Positions 34,903-45,931 of a stretch of 64,000 bases of DNA are shown piece after piece. The stretch is from Chinchilla lanigera (taxonomy: Eukaryota; Chordata; Mammalia; Rodentia; Chinchillidae). The notes beneath the pieces were generated by a model. The model was not told the origin of the DNA, searched no databases, and saw only the letters and a program-made list of their open reading frames with translations. The position numbers and the translations under genes were made by a program. The DNA lies in assembly GCF_000276665.1 (NCBI RefSeq), contig NW_004955502.1, forward strand, positions 2,970,493 to 3,034,492, written 5' to 3'. The first letter of the stretch is position 1; each line of letters begins with the position of its first letter.

Positions 34903-35335
34903 AAGGTGGCACAATTAAAGGAGCTGCAAAAACTTTTAGCAGCTCCTGGTGGCGCAGGTCTGCAGTCCCGGCACTTGGTAGACCCAGAGAACTGCACAGG
35001 CACATTGGAAACAGAGCCACGCACACACGGAAACATTACAGAGGGAGCTCTAACATAGCAGGAAGTTATCTTTTTAATAAATGGTGTGTGTGTGTGGCTC
35101 ACCTGATAGGCTATGTAGTAAAGAAAAATTACCCATCTTAAGGAATGCAGAAAAATAATTTCTGATATACTCTACATCTAACTGTGATAGGCAAAACAAG
35201 TCTCTAGAAGAGAGTACAGGGGAATATCTTTATGGTCATAGTGCAGCAGGGAAAACCACATGGAACAAAGACACATGGACAGGAGTCAAAAGACATTATG
35301 GAAAAGACTGCTGACCTGGACTTATTCAAAAAACA

Positions 35336-35429
35336 CCACAGTCCTTGGGAGGCTTAAGCAGGAAGATCACTGACCCCAGGAATTAGGGACCAGTCTAGGA
35401 AACACAGCAAGATCCTGACTCCAAAAAGA
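35336..35429 (+). repeat. Diverged B1-like SINE
   Basis: TCCTTGGGAGGCTTAAGCAGG and CAGTCTAGGAAACACAGCAAG mark an old monomer. Confidence 0.6.
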
Positions 35430-35559
35430 AAGCATCATTCGATGACCAAAAGGGCAAGTCATAGAGGGGAAAAAAAACTGCAATACATGGGACTTGGATC
35501 CAGAGACATCTAAGATTTTCATCCCAGAAAAATCAGTGAAAGGTAATCCAGCAGAACAA

Positions 35560-36080
35560 GGTCGAGATGTCTGAAAGCCTGTTCACAAAAGATGAGTAAA
35601 TGGTCAATAAACACTGTTCGTCAAGGCTGGGTACAGCGTGAGGCCCAGGGCTTGGCCCCCGGCACATAAACAACAGCAGCCAAACAAACAGCAAACACTA
35701 CTCATCAGAAAAATATAAACTAAAACCACAGAAACACTAGTATGCTACTCATCGCATACCCATCAGACCAGCTAAATGTGCGAGGACTAGTGAGCTGACG
35801 GATCAAGAGAAACTCAGCACGATCACTTTGGAAAATCACAAGTAGTTCTCCTAAGTGTACATCCCCAAAATGTGGACACATGGGCATCAAGAGACACGTA
35901 CAGGGATGTCCACAGTTCAGTTACTCCGACAGCCAAAACGTACAAACAAATGTCTGTAAGTGGTGAGCAGACTGTGGTATAAGCAGGTATTAGAAATAAA
36001 TCGAAGCTACATGCTAAAACACAGGTGACTGCAAAAACAGACTAAAGGAAACCAGACACAAAAGAATATAGCTCATGCCT
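35560..36080 (+). repeat. L1 3'-end fragment
   Basis: Runs from AAAAGATGAGTAAATGG through GAAAATCACAAGTAG and CAGTTACTCCGACAGCC to a TATTAGAAATAAAT-type end. An ID-like scrap lies at about 35624-35665. Confidence 0.6.
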
Positions 36081-36509
36081 GGGCTGTCCAATATGATGGA
36101 CAATGACTCATATATTTACATTAATTAAAACGAAATAAAATGGAAATTCAGTTCCTCAATCAAGCTACATTTCAAGTGCTTAACGCATGTGACTGGACAG
36201 TGCATGCACCAGACATCTGCATCATCAGAGCAAACACTGTTGGTTAGTGATGTCCATATGATCCCATTTAAAGTTCAAAATCAAGCACTACCAACCTGCA
36301 GGGGGTCACAGCCTGGTTCCAAATGCCGGGAACGACAAAAGGGAAATAATGGAAGAGATGGAAGAGGAACACCTCTAAGGTACTGGAGGTAGGGTGACCT
36401 CTCTCAGAGGACAGGTCCTAACCCAGGGACAGCAACCCTTCTAGAGCTCTCAATGATTCGAAGGGCCTGTTGCGGCACGTGAGCCACAGGTTCGCCACCA
36501 CTGTCCTAA

Positions 36510-36990
36510 GCGTTGCCTTAAGTCTGTCTTATGCTGGTGTAACAGACCAGCCAAGACTGGGTCATTTACAGAGAAATTTTTCTCTCACAGTCCTGGGGCT
36601 GAAGTCCACAGTGAAGAGACTTGCGTTTGGCAAGGGCCTTTCTGCTACATCATGCTATGGCAGAAGCAGGGCACAAAAAAGCAAGAGAGGGCCAGGACTG
36701 GTTTTGTACCAACCCACTTTGAGTAACGAACCCATCCTGAGAACACGGAAATCCACTGATGAGTGCAAAACCCTCTTAGGAGCTCCACTTTCCCTGGTTA
36801 AAACCACCACAATGGCAGTCAAATTCCAACGAGTTTTCTGAGGGACATTCCAAACAGCAGCCCCGTATCTGTGGAAGTCATCTAATCTGGAAGCAAGGTC
36901 TTTGCGAATGGAATTCAGATGAGGTTATTAGGGGGAATCTCAACCCGACATGAATGGTGTCCTCCTAGGAGGGGGAAGATAGCCACAGCA
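36510..36990 (+). repeat. Unclassified ancient interspersed repeat
   Basis: Opens with GCTGGTGTAACAGACCAGCC and contains TCTCTCACAGTCCTGGGGCT. The stretch at 57015-57400 opens in the same style (GTTGCTATAACAAAATAACTG), suggesting two members of one old family. I cannot name it with certainty. Confidence 0.4.
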
Positions 36991-37088
36991 GGGTGGAGGT
37001 AGATGCTGAAGCGACGCATCTAGCAGCCAGAAAGTTCCTAGAACTGCCGGAAGCTAACAAAGAGAACTGCTAAAAACCTGATTTTCTT

Positions 37089-37244
37089 TTTTTGTTGTTT
37101 GTTTTCTGAACCAGGGTCTCACTAGGTGGTTTAGGCTGCCTCAAACTCACCATGTAGCCTGGGCTGGCCTTAAACTCTCGGTGATTCTCCTGCCTCTGCT
37201 TCCCAAGTGCTGGGATTACGGGTGTGCACCACCACACCTGGCTG
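37089..37244 (-). repeat. B1-like SINE, antisense
   Basis: Full-length; CAGGGTCTCACTAGGTGG to CACCACCACACCTGGC with both duplicated blocks. Confidence 0.9.
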
Positions 37245-38384
37245 TTTTACATATATTTTTATCTATATATTCCAAAGTAACCACCAAATAATAATTCTAT
37301 AATTCTCCCATCATTTAAAAAAAAGCTTATTAGAGTGAAATAGTAAAATGAACATGAATGTATTAATATTGACAGTGAACATATATGAATTAATCTTGCC
37401 AGTTAAAAGACTGGATAAAAACAATAACCACCTACTGCTTCTTCCTATCTTCCCTTACTTTATTAGGGGACTAGTTTGATCTTTGTCAGTTAGTTCCCTT
37501 TTATATTTTTATTTTCCAATTAAAACTTTTACCTGTAAATACCGTTAAGTTTTTAAAAAATTTTTATTACTCCCTGTTTGCAGTATGTAATTACATCCCC
37601 GTGGGGAGCTGGTTCATGCACACAGCATGTCTTAGCTCTCTTGCCGCTCCTCCTCTCCCTCCCTCCATTGCTCCCCTTTCCTGCCTGCGAAAGATCTGTC
37701 TCCCTGCTGGCTATTATCAGTTTTTTATTTTGTTCTTTAATTTACATATACTTTGGGTTTCTCATATTAGACTTACTTAAGCTTAAGTAAAATAAGGCAA
37801 CAATTTAAATGTTGCTTCATTTTTAACTGCCATTTTAAATGGTAAAAACAAAATAAAACCCTGTCAACCAATAATTCAAAACTATTCTTTGAGAATGAAA
37901 AAATTAAGACATTCTCAGATCAACAAAAACTGAAGCTCATTACTACCAGATGTTCCATTCAAGAAATGCTAGAGAAAATCCTTTAGATTGAAAATAACTA
38001 ACATTAGGTTGTACTTCAAAGCCATATGAATAGACAAAAGCACGCGAGGAAAGTCTGTTTATTATTCTATTCTGCAGCTGGGTCTGTGTCCCTCTTACTC
38101 TTTCTGTCTTCACTGCACTCTCTTTGAAGGTAATTATGAAGAATAAGAGAGAATTCAATGATAGGGGTCAGAAGACCCTATACAGAAACGGTATCTACAT
38201 AATTTTCAACCTGTGAATCTCAAGACAATACTTTGAAGCCTCAGTTTAAAAGAAAAATGAAGAGACGATGGTATTTTGACTGACACAAGACCCTTAGGGC
38301 ATTATTGTGGGTTACCACGGCCACTCAGTACTTTTCTAATGAAATTACATACTTTAGCATAATGGTAGCTGGCTGTGTGCCTCA

Positions 38385-38745
38385 GCAGCTGCGCCTGAGG
38401 GATACTGGAGGCAATCTCTGCATTCGCCCACTTGGTACTACGGAGAGTAAGGTGTGTACACTTGTGCAAGTGTCGGACTGCAGTTTTTACCCACATAATG
38501 CTCCGTGCAGCATTTCTGTGTATGTATCCCTGAACCACACCGTTTGTCTGTTCTGCAAGTATCGAATCTGCCACAGTGGAATCCAGGTGTGATGCTCCGT
38601 GGCTGTGCCTGGGAAAGCAGGGACCCATCTCTGCGTTCACCCACTTGGCAGAAGAACGGCAGCGAGTGCACAGGCGCTGCAGAGCAGCAACACGTAAGTT
38701 TTACCCATGCAATGCTCAGTGCTCAATTTCTTACATTTAGGACTT
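38385..38745 (+). repeat. Imperfect tandem duplication, ~214-bp period
   Basis: TCTCTGCATTCGCCCACTTGG at 38415 recurs as TCTCTGCGTTCACCCACTTGG at 38628 (offset 213). TTTTACCCACATAATGCTC at 38485 recurs as TTTTACCCATGCAATGCTC at 38699 (offset 214). The intervening part is more diverged. Confidence 0.75.
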
Positions 38746-38883
38746 ATTTTTTAAAAAAGTTTTCTTTTGATTGTAGAAGTAGCCCAATTCAGTACAATGG
38801 CATATGAAAAATCTAGTTGCTGTAGCTTTAGGCAGTCTATGCCAAAAAAGCCTGCAAAATACGGTATAAAAATATATGCCCTG

Positions 38884-39050
38884 CTGGGCGTGGTGGCACA
38901 CGCCTGTAATCCTAGCACTTGGGAGGCTGAGGCAGGAGGACTGTTGCGAGTTCGAGACCAGCCCGGGCTACACAGTGAGCTCAAGGCCAGCTTGAACTGC
39001 ATAGTGAAACCCTGTCTCAAAAAAGACACACACACATACACACACACACA
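38884..39050 (+). repeat. B1-like SINE with (AC)n tail
   Basis: Well-preserved full-length copy (GCTGGGCGTGGTGGCACACG to CTGTCTCAAAAAAG) followed by an ACACACA-rich tail. ATGCCCTGC at 38876 and 39052 is the target duplication. Confidence 0.9.
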
Positions 39051-39330
39051 AATGCCCTGCCAGATGGGAAAACATACACTTTGGATTAGAGATACATCCT
39101 GGAACTCAGCCACCGGGTCTTTTATGTGTATAGTAATGAACCCAATGATGTTGTGAGCAGACTTGCTCCCATTTCCAAAACTGTAATGTGACAACTGACA
39201 ACTGGTTTACTGGTTTCTGACTGATGTTACATTTACTAACAGAGAACAAGTCAACCAGCATAGGCGCTGCACATAAAAACAAAGCAGAAATTCCCAAAGT
39301 AATGTTGCAATTTCAAAACAGAACTGTATA

Positions 39331-39442
39331 GGGGCTGGGGATTTAGCTCAGCGGCAAAGCGCCTGCCTGGCAAGTGCAAGGTCGTGAGTTCGGTTCTCAG
39401 TACCGGAGAAAAACCAAAAAAAAAAAAAAAAAAAAAAAAAAC
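39331..39442 (+). repeat. Young ID-like SINE with target duplication
   Basis: Near-consensus body (GGGGCTGGGGATTTAGCTCAG to TACCGGAGAAAAACC) with a long A-tail. It is flanked by AACAGAACTGTATAG on both sides. Confidence 0.95.
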
Positions 39443-39929
39443 AAACAGAACTGTATAGAACGATTTCAGAAAAACAGAACATGGGCCTCAAATATGGCAA
39501 AGAAAAACTGGTACTGTACTGCTGCTGTCAACACTGCACCATGATAGAAATACTGATAGGGAAACCTCGACAAAACTGAAGCCTGAGATGGAAACTTTCT
39601 ACAACAAAATCAAAGGCAGGGGAGAAGTTGATGCGCTATGCAGCAACTATGATGTCACCTAAAACACAGAGCACTGTTCAACGGTTGCGTTTCACTTGAT
39701 CCTGAACATGTGTGGCATGAATAGTTTGATAGTTTCCAAGGAAGACAACGGGGAAAATATGGAGAAATTTTCTTAGAGAATGGGGACTGGAACTCGTAAG
39801 AGCTCATTTACAACAGAGGACAAACAAATTGTTTCTGCCCAGAGAACTATGCAAAAAAATTGTGGAGCACAATGGTGAGCTTACAGGTGAATAGGCAGGT
39901 GCAGGCTCCCATAGACCTAGTACGACAAA

Positions 39930-40110
39930 AGGAAAATGAAAAAGATGTCAACTGTGCCCTACAGAAAACAAAACATGCCTGCTACCAATGTAAGTGATAC
40001 TTGCGTATGGAGCATGCAATTTTCATATGTGAAGACTGCCTTGGGTGTGACAACTGAAGCAAAGATTATTTCTGTAGTACACTTTTGTTTGTATTTTCAT
40101 TGCAGGAATT
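39930..40110 (+). repeat. piggyBac C-terminal block, copy 1
   Basis: Cys-rich end of the transposase remnant: AGATGTCAA (39943), GTGAAGACTGCCTTGGGTGT (40029) and CTGAAGCAAAGATTATTTCTG. Confidence 0.7.
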
Positions 40111-40284
40111 TATTTCTGATGTTATCTTTTAGGTTTTGTAAGCAACTACACAGCTGATGTGAAAATGTTGATGTCTATTCCAAGCACTCATTACATATTT
40201 GGTATTTTACTTTATTGATATCTTATTTTCCTGCTAAGTGCACAATGTACAATATATTAAGAAGCATCTGACAAAACAGCAAGA

Positions 40285-40460
40285 CCAGCGAGATGTCAAT
40301 ATGTCCTACAAAAAAGACATGAAAGCCAAGCACATGTGCTGTCAGTGTGAGTGAGACGCGTGTACGGTATGTGCAGTTGTTGTGTGAAGACTGGCTTGGG
40401 TGTGCCAGCTGAAGCAAAGACTATTTTTGTTTTAGAGTTCTATTGGTATTTTAACTGTAG
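40285..40460 (+). repeat. piggyBac C-terminal block, copy 2
   Basis: AGATGTCAA recurs at 40291, and GTGAAGACTGGCTTGGGTGT with CTGAAGCAAAGACTATTTTTG recurs near 40384. The offset from copy 1 is 348-355 bp. The CCQCE and CEDWLGC-like residues are again legible. Confidence 0.7.
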
Positions 40461-40603
40461 GTTTTTTTGTTTTGTCTTTTTGAGACAGGGTTTCACTATG
40501 TAGTTCAGGCTGCCGTAGGCTGGCCTCAAGCTCATAGTGATTCTTCCGCTTCAGCCTCCTGAATGCTGAGATTACAAGTATGTGCTACCATGCCCGGCAG
40601 AGA
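40461..40603 (-). repeat. B1-like SINE, antisense
   Basis: TTTTTGAGACAGGGTTTCAC to CTACCATGCCCGGC. Confidence 0.9.
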
Positions 40604-40609
40604 TCTTTT

Positions 40610-40716
40610 AATTTTTTTTGTGTGTGTGTGTACTTGTGTGTGGTGCTGGGGATGGAACCCAGGGCCTTGTACACATATGGCAAGAGCTCTACCACTAAGC
40701 CTCATCCCCAGCCCTC
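40610..40716 (-). repeat. Diverged ID-like SINE, antisense, with (TG)n head
   Basis: TGTGTGTGTG head, GATGGAACCCAGGGCCTTG, ending CTCATCCCCAGCCC. Confidence 0.7.
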
Positions 40717-41082
40717 TCACTGTAGTTTTTATAGGATTTTATTTGTTATTTTTTAGACTTTGAAAAATCAAAAAATAGTCGATGCTGAAAATTTATGTTG
40801 TTTTAATAAACATTCAATAAATATTAAAAATTCAATACTTTTTTGATTTTTTCCTGTTAGGTACTCATTGCTTAATACACTAAAACTCATAAAATTAAAA
40901 TTAATAATTCAACAATAGAAAAATATTCTAAAGAACTGACACAGATCTTATATACCCTTCAGTATGCTCCTTGTACATAAAATTGCCATGATGGTCATGG
41001 GGTGATGAGCAGTTTTGAAAGTAATAGTTTGCTTTTAAAGAGTAGCCAAATTTTTAAAATTAACACTGTAGCTTCTTTTCTT

Positions 41083-41231
41083 TTTTTGGTCTTTTTGAGA
41101 CAGGTCTTGCTATGCTGTTCAGGTGGCCTTGAGCTCACTTTGTAGCCCAGGCTGGTCTCAGACTCGCAACAATCCTCCTGCCTCAGCCTCTCGAGTGCTG
41201 GGATTACAGGTGTGCGCCACCATGCCCGGCT
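41083..41231 (-). repeat. B1-like SINE, antisense
   Basis: Full-length; GAGACAGGTCTTGCTATGC to CGCCACCATGCCCGGC. It is flanked by TTAACACTGTAG on both sides (41061 and 41233). Confidence 0.9.
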
Positions 41232-41287
41232 TTTAACACTGTAGTTTCTTGTATCCCTTCTTTGTTCTTTAAGCTGGTCACAATAAA

Positions 41288-41444
41288 GCCAGGAGTGGTG
41301 GCACAAGTCTGTAATCCAGCACTGGAAAAATTGAGGAAAGATGGTCACCACAGGTGTGAGGCCAGCCTGGGCTGTGTAGTGAGTTCAAGGCCATCCTGGA
41401 CTACAAGTGAGATCCTGACTCAAAAAACAAAAACAAAAACAAAA
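41288..41444 (+). repeat. B1-like SINE
   Basis: AGCCAGGAGTGGTGGCACAA start with the duplicated block and an AAAAAC-rich tail. It forms an inverted pair with the antisense copy ending at 41231. Confidence 0.85.
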
Positions 41445-41599
41445 CTGGTTGCAAAATGAAGTTAGTGTTAATAATACAGATGACTGCTATTAATCCAAGG
41501 AACTTAGCGCGGGCGGCAACCATTCACATGTCTTTTTCCAGGGCTCTGAGTAGGCACACCTCCACAGTAGAACTTGTAGGAAGGTGAATGAATGATGTG

Positions 41600-41790
41600 A
41601 ATAATGATCATAATCATACAAACAGCAGCAACAACCAATACACACCCTGTTTACCATTTGCCATGTTATTCTTGTAAAGTAGGTTTACTATTATTTCCAC
41701 TTTTAAACACAAGGAAACTGAAGCACAATGAAGTTAAGCAGCACTTGACACATTCAACAGTCAAGAACAGTAAACCCTGGGGAAGAGGTT
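41600..41790 (+). repeat. MIR-like SINE remnant
   Basis: CATTTGCCATGTTATTCTTG, TTTACTATTATTTCCAC and AAGGAAACTGAAGCACAATG follow MIR core and 3' text. Confidence 0.6.
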
Positions 41791-43512
41791 AGAAGAACCT
41801 GCTTTGCAGAGGTACCATATTATATATACTGTATTTGAATATCTAGTTCCCAACAACAAAAGAATAAAAATAATATAAACAGCAAAATGTGAAGTGAGAT
41901 GACTTGTCTAATGTTCTACAACATGTAAAACTCAGAGCCAAGTTTTAACTTCGGCAGTCTAAATCCAATGTCACATTTTACCACATTATGTAGCTTCTAT
42001 TTCTCCTGTTTAGTACACAAGAGATTTTATATGTAAGATTCCTATGACTGGGATTGGCCTGCATGGTCCGAGCTTGATACTGTTTATGGAGGACAGTGAA
42101 GGATATGCAAATTGTCTGGAGTGGGAAGTTAGGAAAAGTTTGCCTTCTGCCATCGTTTGTCCATGATACTACTGTACTGGGAAGGTAAGGAATTAGAAAC
42201 TGGAGAGGATATTTAAGTATTTGTAAGCTTTGTTATCCCAGTCTGGACAGTAGCATTACTTTATTTTCATGGCAAAATCAATGCTTTATTAACAACAGTC
42301 TTCTCCCAAATGGCCTTTGTATTAATTTTCCTTATCCAGTTACAGTGACATGGGCCCATTTGGCTCATATTTTAAGACTGTCATGAAATTATTTGTTCAA
42401 TAAGAAGCTTCATTCAGTGCCAACTGGTATGCTGGGTGCTACTAAAGGAAAAATAAATAAAACATGATCCTAATTTCTCGAGAAAGTCAGTTGAGAGATG
42501 TAGACAGAAATATTTTAAATCCACTTAGGCAGTGGCAGCCTAGCGGAGGCAGCAATTAGTATTCTATCTAAAAAAAAAAAGCAAACTGAGAAGCACTGGT
42601 CACAGAAAATTCTACGTGGTCCAACCTAAGAGATGACATTTAAGCTAAGTCTTGTTGGGTAAAGAGGAAAAGAAGTAAAAGCATTAGAACTACACAGATC
42701 CTCCTCCTTAACTGGGTAGAACACTGCATGGTCCTCATACTTTATGCTACTCTTTGACTTTCTTGGAAAAGAGAAGATTGTGTTGGAAAGAAAATCAAAT
42801 GATATCTAGTAAAAAGTTTAAACTATTTTTTCTTGAATCCCTTTGTATTCTTTTTCCAAACTACAGAATCATAAAAATGTAAAACTTCAGTCTCCAGACC
42901 ATACAATGAACTGCACAGGCAACAAAGTGGTAGAGGTTTTGGTACAGATATACTTACACACAACTCAGGTTTCTCGGGTTAGCTACAAGTCCCCCAAATT
43001 GTGAAGGTTTCCAAAGTGTGATTACCTGAAAAGTTCTAATTTTGACAAGCATTTTCCTGGAATTTGTCATGAGTTGCAGATAAACACTGAAAGATCTAAA
43101 TTCCTTACATGATCTCTTTTAGTGGCCTTGACACACAACACAGCTGGCGATTTTTGTCTGACTCCTTATATGGCTCTAAGCACTGCGTTAGACTGTGAAA
43201 GACCATGTTTGAAAAACAAGTGGGACAAACTAACTGTTTCAATTAGGTTGCAGATTTTCTCCCAATTTTATTTAACCATGTAATTTTGTCTATGAGAAAG
43301 ATCAGGATTTTCTAGCTTATCAGAAGGACAAATCCATTTCAAAGCCAGACTCAAATGCCCAAAGCCCTAACAGCGTTCTCCCACCTTAGTCAAATTAACT
43401 GCATTATACAACAGATGGAGTAAAGCACAGAAAACAAATGAACTGTGTGATTGTGTAAGGTGAGGGTGAAGGGGTGAGACAGGGAGGGAAAGGATTCGCT
43501 CTACTAGGTTAC

Positions 43513-43578
43513 CTTCCGTGGATCTCAATTCTTCTACAGAAGAACTTTTCACACCCATGTTATCATCACTGTCACACT
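43513..43578 (-). CDS. ZNF451: ZNF451 penultimate coding exon
   Basis: 66 nt, acceptor TTACAG and donor GTAACC. It encodes ECDSDDNMGVKSSSVEELRS, then TE. This is an acidic Ser-rich linker between the PIN-like segment and the C-terminal UIM-like tail. Confidence 0.93.
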
Positions 43579-43792
43579 CTGTAAGAAACAATCGACAAGT
43601 GCAAATGCATTTCTGAACAAGTCATTGTGCCATAAACTGCCTATTCTCAACCAACATCATTTTCAGTGACTTCCCTTACACCCAAGCTAACTCATTTTTA
43701 GTACTGTACCACTCACCCAGCAGGGTTTTAAAAAATGCTAACCAAATATTAAAAATGATAATTAAGTTAAAGTCTTCTTCAGTTTTATTTTA

Positions 43793-43945
43793 CTTTATTT
43801 TTTGCCTGAGACAAGGTTTCACTATGCAGTCCAGGCTGGCCTTGAACTCACTTTGTAGCCCAGGCTGGACTCAAATTCACAGCAATCTTCCTGCTTCAGC
43901 CTCCTGAGTGCCGGGATTACAGGCCTGCACCACTATGCCTGGCTA
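43793..43945 (-). repeat. B1-like SINE, antisense
   Basis: GAGACAAGGTTTCACTATGC to CACCACTATGCCTGGC, full-length. Confidence 0.9.
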
Positions 43946-45082
43946 CAGTTTTAAAATCATATGCATTCATCTCTAGAGGGATAATACCATAAACTTTAAT
44001 TAATAATGCTACTGAATGGCATAAACTCACCTGCTGTGCTAACCTGCTGTGCTATAATGAGACCCTTATAAATGACATAATTGACCAAATGTTACAAAAA
44101 TCACACAAAAGCTTATGGTATTATCAGTATCCTAGTATTTGGCTAAATATTTTTAACTAAAAATTTCAGTGCATAAATGCCAACTTACATCAATATATTA
44201 ATTATACATACATACACATATGTACAGGTATGTACAAGTTAGATATCAACATGATATACATGTTATAATGACTGAACTGGGAGTTAAATAACTGAATACA
44301 AGTTTTGCACATATTGATTTCTGTTCTAACAAAACATACATTAAAAATTAAAGACTTAGGGGTTGGGGACATAGCTAGGCTGTAGAGTTATTGGCTAACA
44401 TCATGGATTTCACTGTCTATAAATAAAAATTAAATTCTTATATTTCATCATATTCCTTTCTTGCTGAAATACACTGTTAGAAGTCATCTTTTAAAGCACA
44501 CTCCTTCAAATACTTCAAGCAATGTTTTAGAGAAATAAAACATTTCACTTACAGTCTGAAAAACGAAAGTAACCCTTTCAACATCATGAACAAAGACAAA
44601 ATACTCCGGAGTTTGTGTTACTGCAGTTGAAAGTCAAGGTCAGTCAAAGGCAGGTGTCCTAACTGATCCAAGCACGGCCCTACTGCATGCAAGGCCTGGG
44701 CAAAACTGTATGTCTGGATCACTAGAGTTAGCCTGACACTGCGCTGCCAACTTCACAAAAGGTTTCTTTAGCTTCAAGCAACTGTGCCATTCGGATGGCC
44801 GCCCCCAAACAGCCCAGTCTCACTAACAGGCTAAGAAAACCACAGGCAGAGGAAGTTTTAGAACTAAATTGAAGAGCTAGGTCTACAAGGAAGGGCTAGG
44901 GCTGGAGCTCAGTGGAGGAGAACTCCCCCAGGGTGCAAGGCGCAGTGTCCCCTCCCTAGCACAGGAAACAAAAGTGTTAGAAGTAAATTCAACAATTACT
45001 TTATATGCCTGTTCCACAATGCTACCTCCATCATCTATTCTTTCATATCACCAAGAACTTTCATATTTAGTTGTGCTTGTTT

Positions 45083-45167
45083 GTTTTTTTTCCAGTACCG
45101 GGAATCGAACTCATGACGTCGCGCTTGCCAGGTAGGCGCTGTGCCGCTGAGCTAAATCCCCAGCCCC
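45083..45167 (-). repeat. ID-like SINE, antisense
   Basis: T-run, CCAGTACCGGGAATCGAACTC to GCTAAATCCCCAGCCCC. CATATTTAGTT flanks both sides. Confidence 0.9.
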
Positions 45168-45298
45168 CATATTTAGTTTTTAAAATGAACTTAAAACATT
45201 TGTACAATTGCTAAACAACAAAGATGTCAACCATAAATAAATGTGTCCACCTCATTCATCCAAGGTAAAGCCACATCAAAGAGATGTAACAGTCTTAT

Positions 45299-45368
45299 TA
45301 TTTTTTTTTAGATACCGGGAGTCAAACCTGCCAGGCAGGTGCTGTGCTGCTGGGCTATCCCCAACCCC
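45299..45368 (-). repeat. ID-like SINE, antisense, internally deleted
   Basis: Box B region GATACCGGGAGTCAAAC runs directly into CTGCCAGGCAGG, losing about 15 bases. ATGCAACAGTCTTA-type flanks are duplicated. Confidence 0.85.
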
Positions 45369-45773
45369 AAGGATGCAACAGTCTTAAAAACCTGTAAACA
45401 GACCATCTGATAATCTACTAGCAAAATCTTTTTCACTGTATCTCACCCTCCAGGGAGTAGACATTGGTCGAACACTGCCTGTATTAACTTCTGGGTATTT
45501 TGGAACATGTACCAGGTGGAGGAAAGGTGGCACAGACAAAGGATGTGTCTTGCAAGTGATTTAGAAGCGTACGCTGTACTCGAATAGCTCCTCTTTGGGG
45601 TTCCTGTGCCACCATGTGGAGCAGCCTCTCAAGATGGTAACACTGTACTGGTTTAATTACGAGCTAAAGGTCCCAGGGCAAGTACAGGGCTAGTCATCGC
45701 CTTTGACCAAGTCTGCCACACAATGCTTAACTCTATAAAAAAGCACCAGAAGTCTTGTGAACATAGTTTTATC

Positions 45774-45931
45774 GCTGGGTGTAATGGCACACATCTGTAA
45801 TCCCAGCACTCGGGAGGCTGAGGCAGGAGGATCATCACGTGTTCGAAGCCAGCCTGGGCTACAAAGCGAGCTCAAGGCCAGCCTGAACTGCACAGTGAGA
45901 CCCTATCTCAAAAAGACAAAAAAAAAAAAGC
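45774..45931 (+). repeat. B1-like SINE
   Basis: Well-preserved full-length copy, CGCTGGGTGTAATGGCACAC to CTATCTCAAAAAG and an A-tail. Confidence 0.9.

Larger units (their letters stand above)
38760..40110 (+). pseudogene. Degenerate piggyBac-superfamily transposase
   Basis: Reading + strand, and changing frame where indels occur, the piggyBac block order is recognisable. A first block reads FRQSMPKKPAKYGIKIYA (~38827-38880). A DNWFT block follows (39197-39211, second catalytic Asp of the family). Next comes KPEMETFYNKIKG followed by EVDALCSNYDV (39579-39656, third catalytic Asp). A Leu-Pro-Arg-Glu-Leu segment (~39835) precedes a C-terminal Cys/His-rich end with CYQC, H and CEDCLGC (39980-40055). 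A B1 (38884-39050) and an ID SINE (39331-39442) interrupt it. Stops and frameshifts are frequent, so it is not coding. Confidence 0.7.
33711..43512 (-). other. ZNF451: Last ZNF451 intron
   Basis: 9.8 kb, donor GTAACC at 43512. It holds many SINEs, an L1 remnant (35560-36080), a piggyBac-type remnant (38760-40110), two local duplications and MIR remnants. The stretches 37400-38300 and 42000-43500 show nothing I can name. Confidence 0.85.

Noticed and set aside
34425..35141. 238-residue open frame
   Set aside because: It runs through an antisense ID SINE, including its poly-T (poly-Phe), and has no conserved segment.
38751..39194. 147-residue minus-strand frame
   Set aside because: Mostly a translated antisense B1; the informative reading here is the piggyBac remnant on the + strand.
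39331..39442. tRNA gene
   Set aside because: Box A/B similarity and the A-tail identify a tRNA-derived ID SINE; no cloverleaf with a proper anticodon arm.
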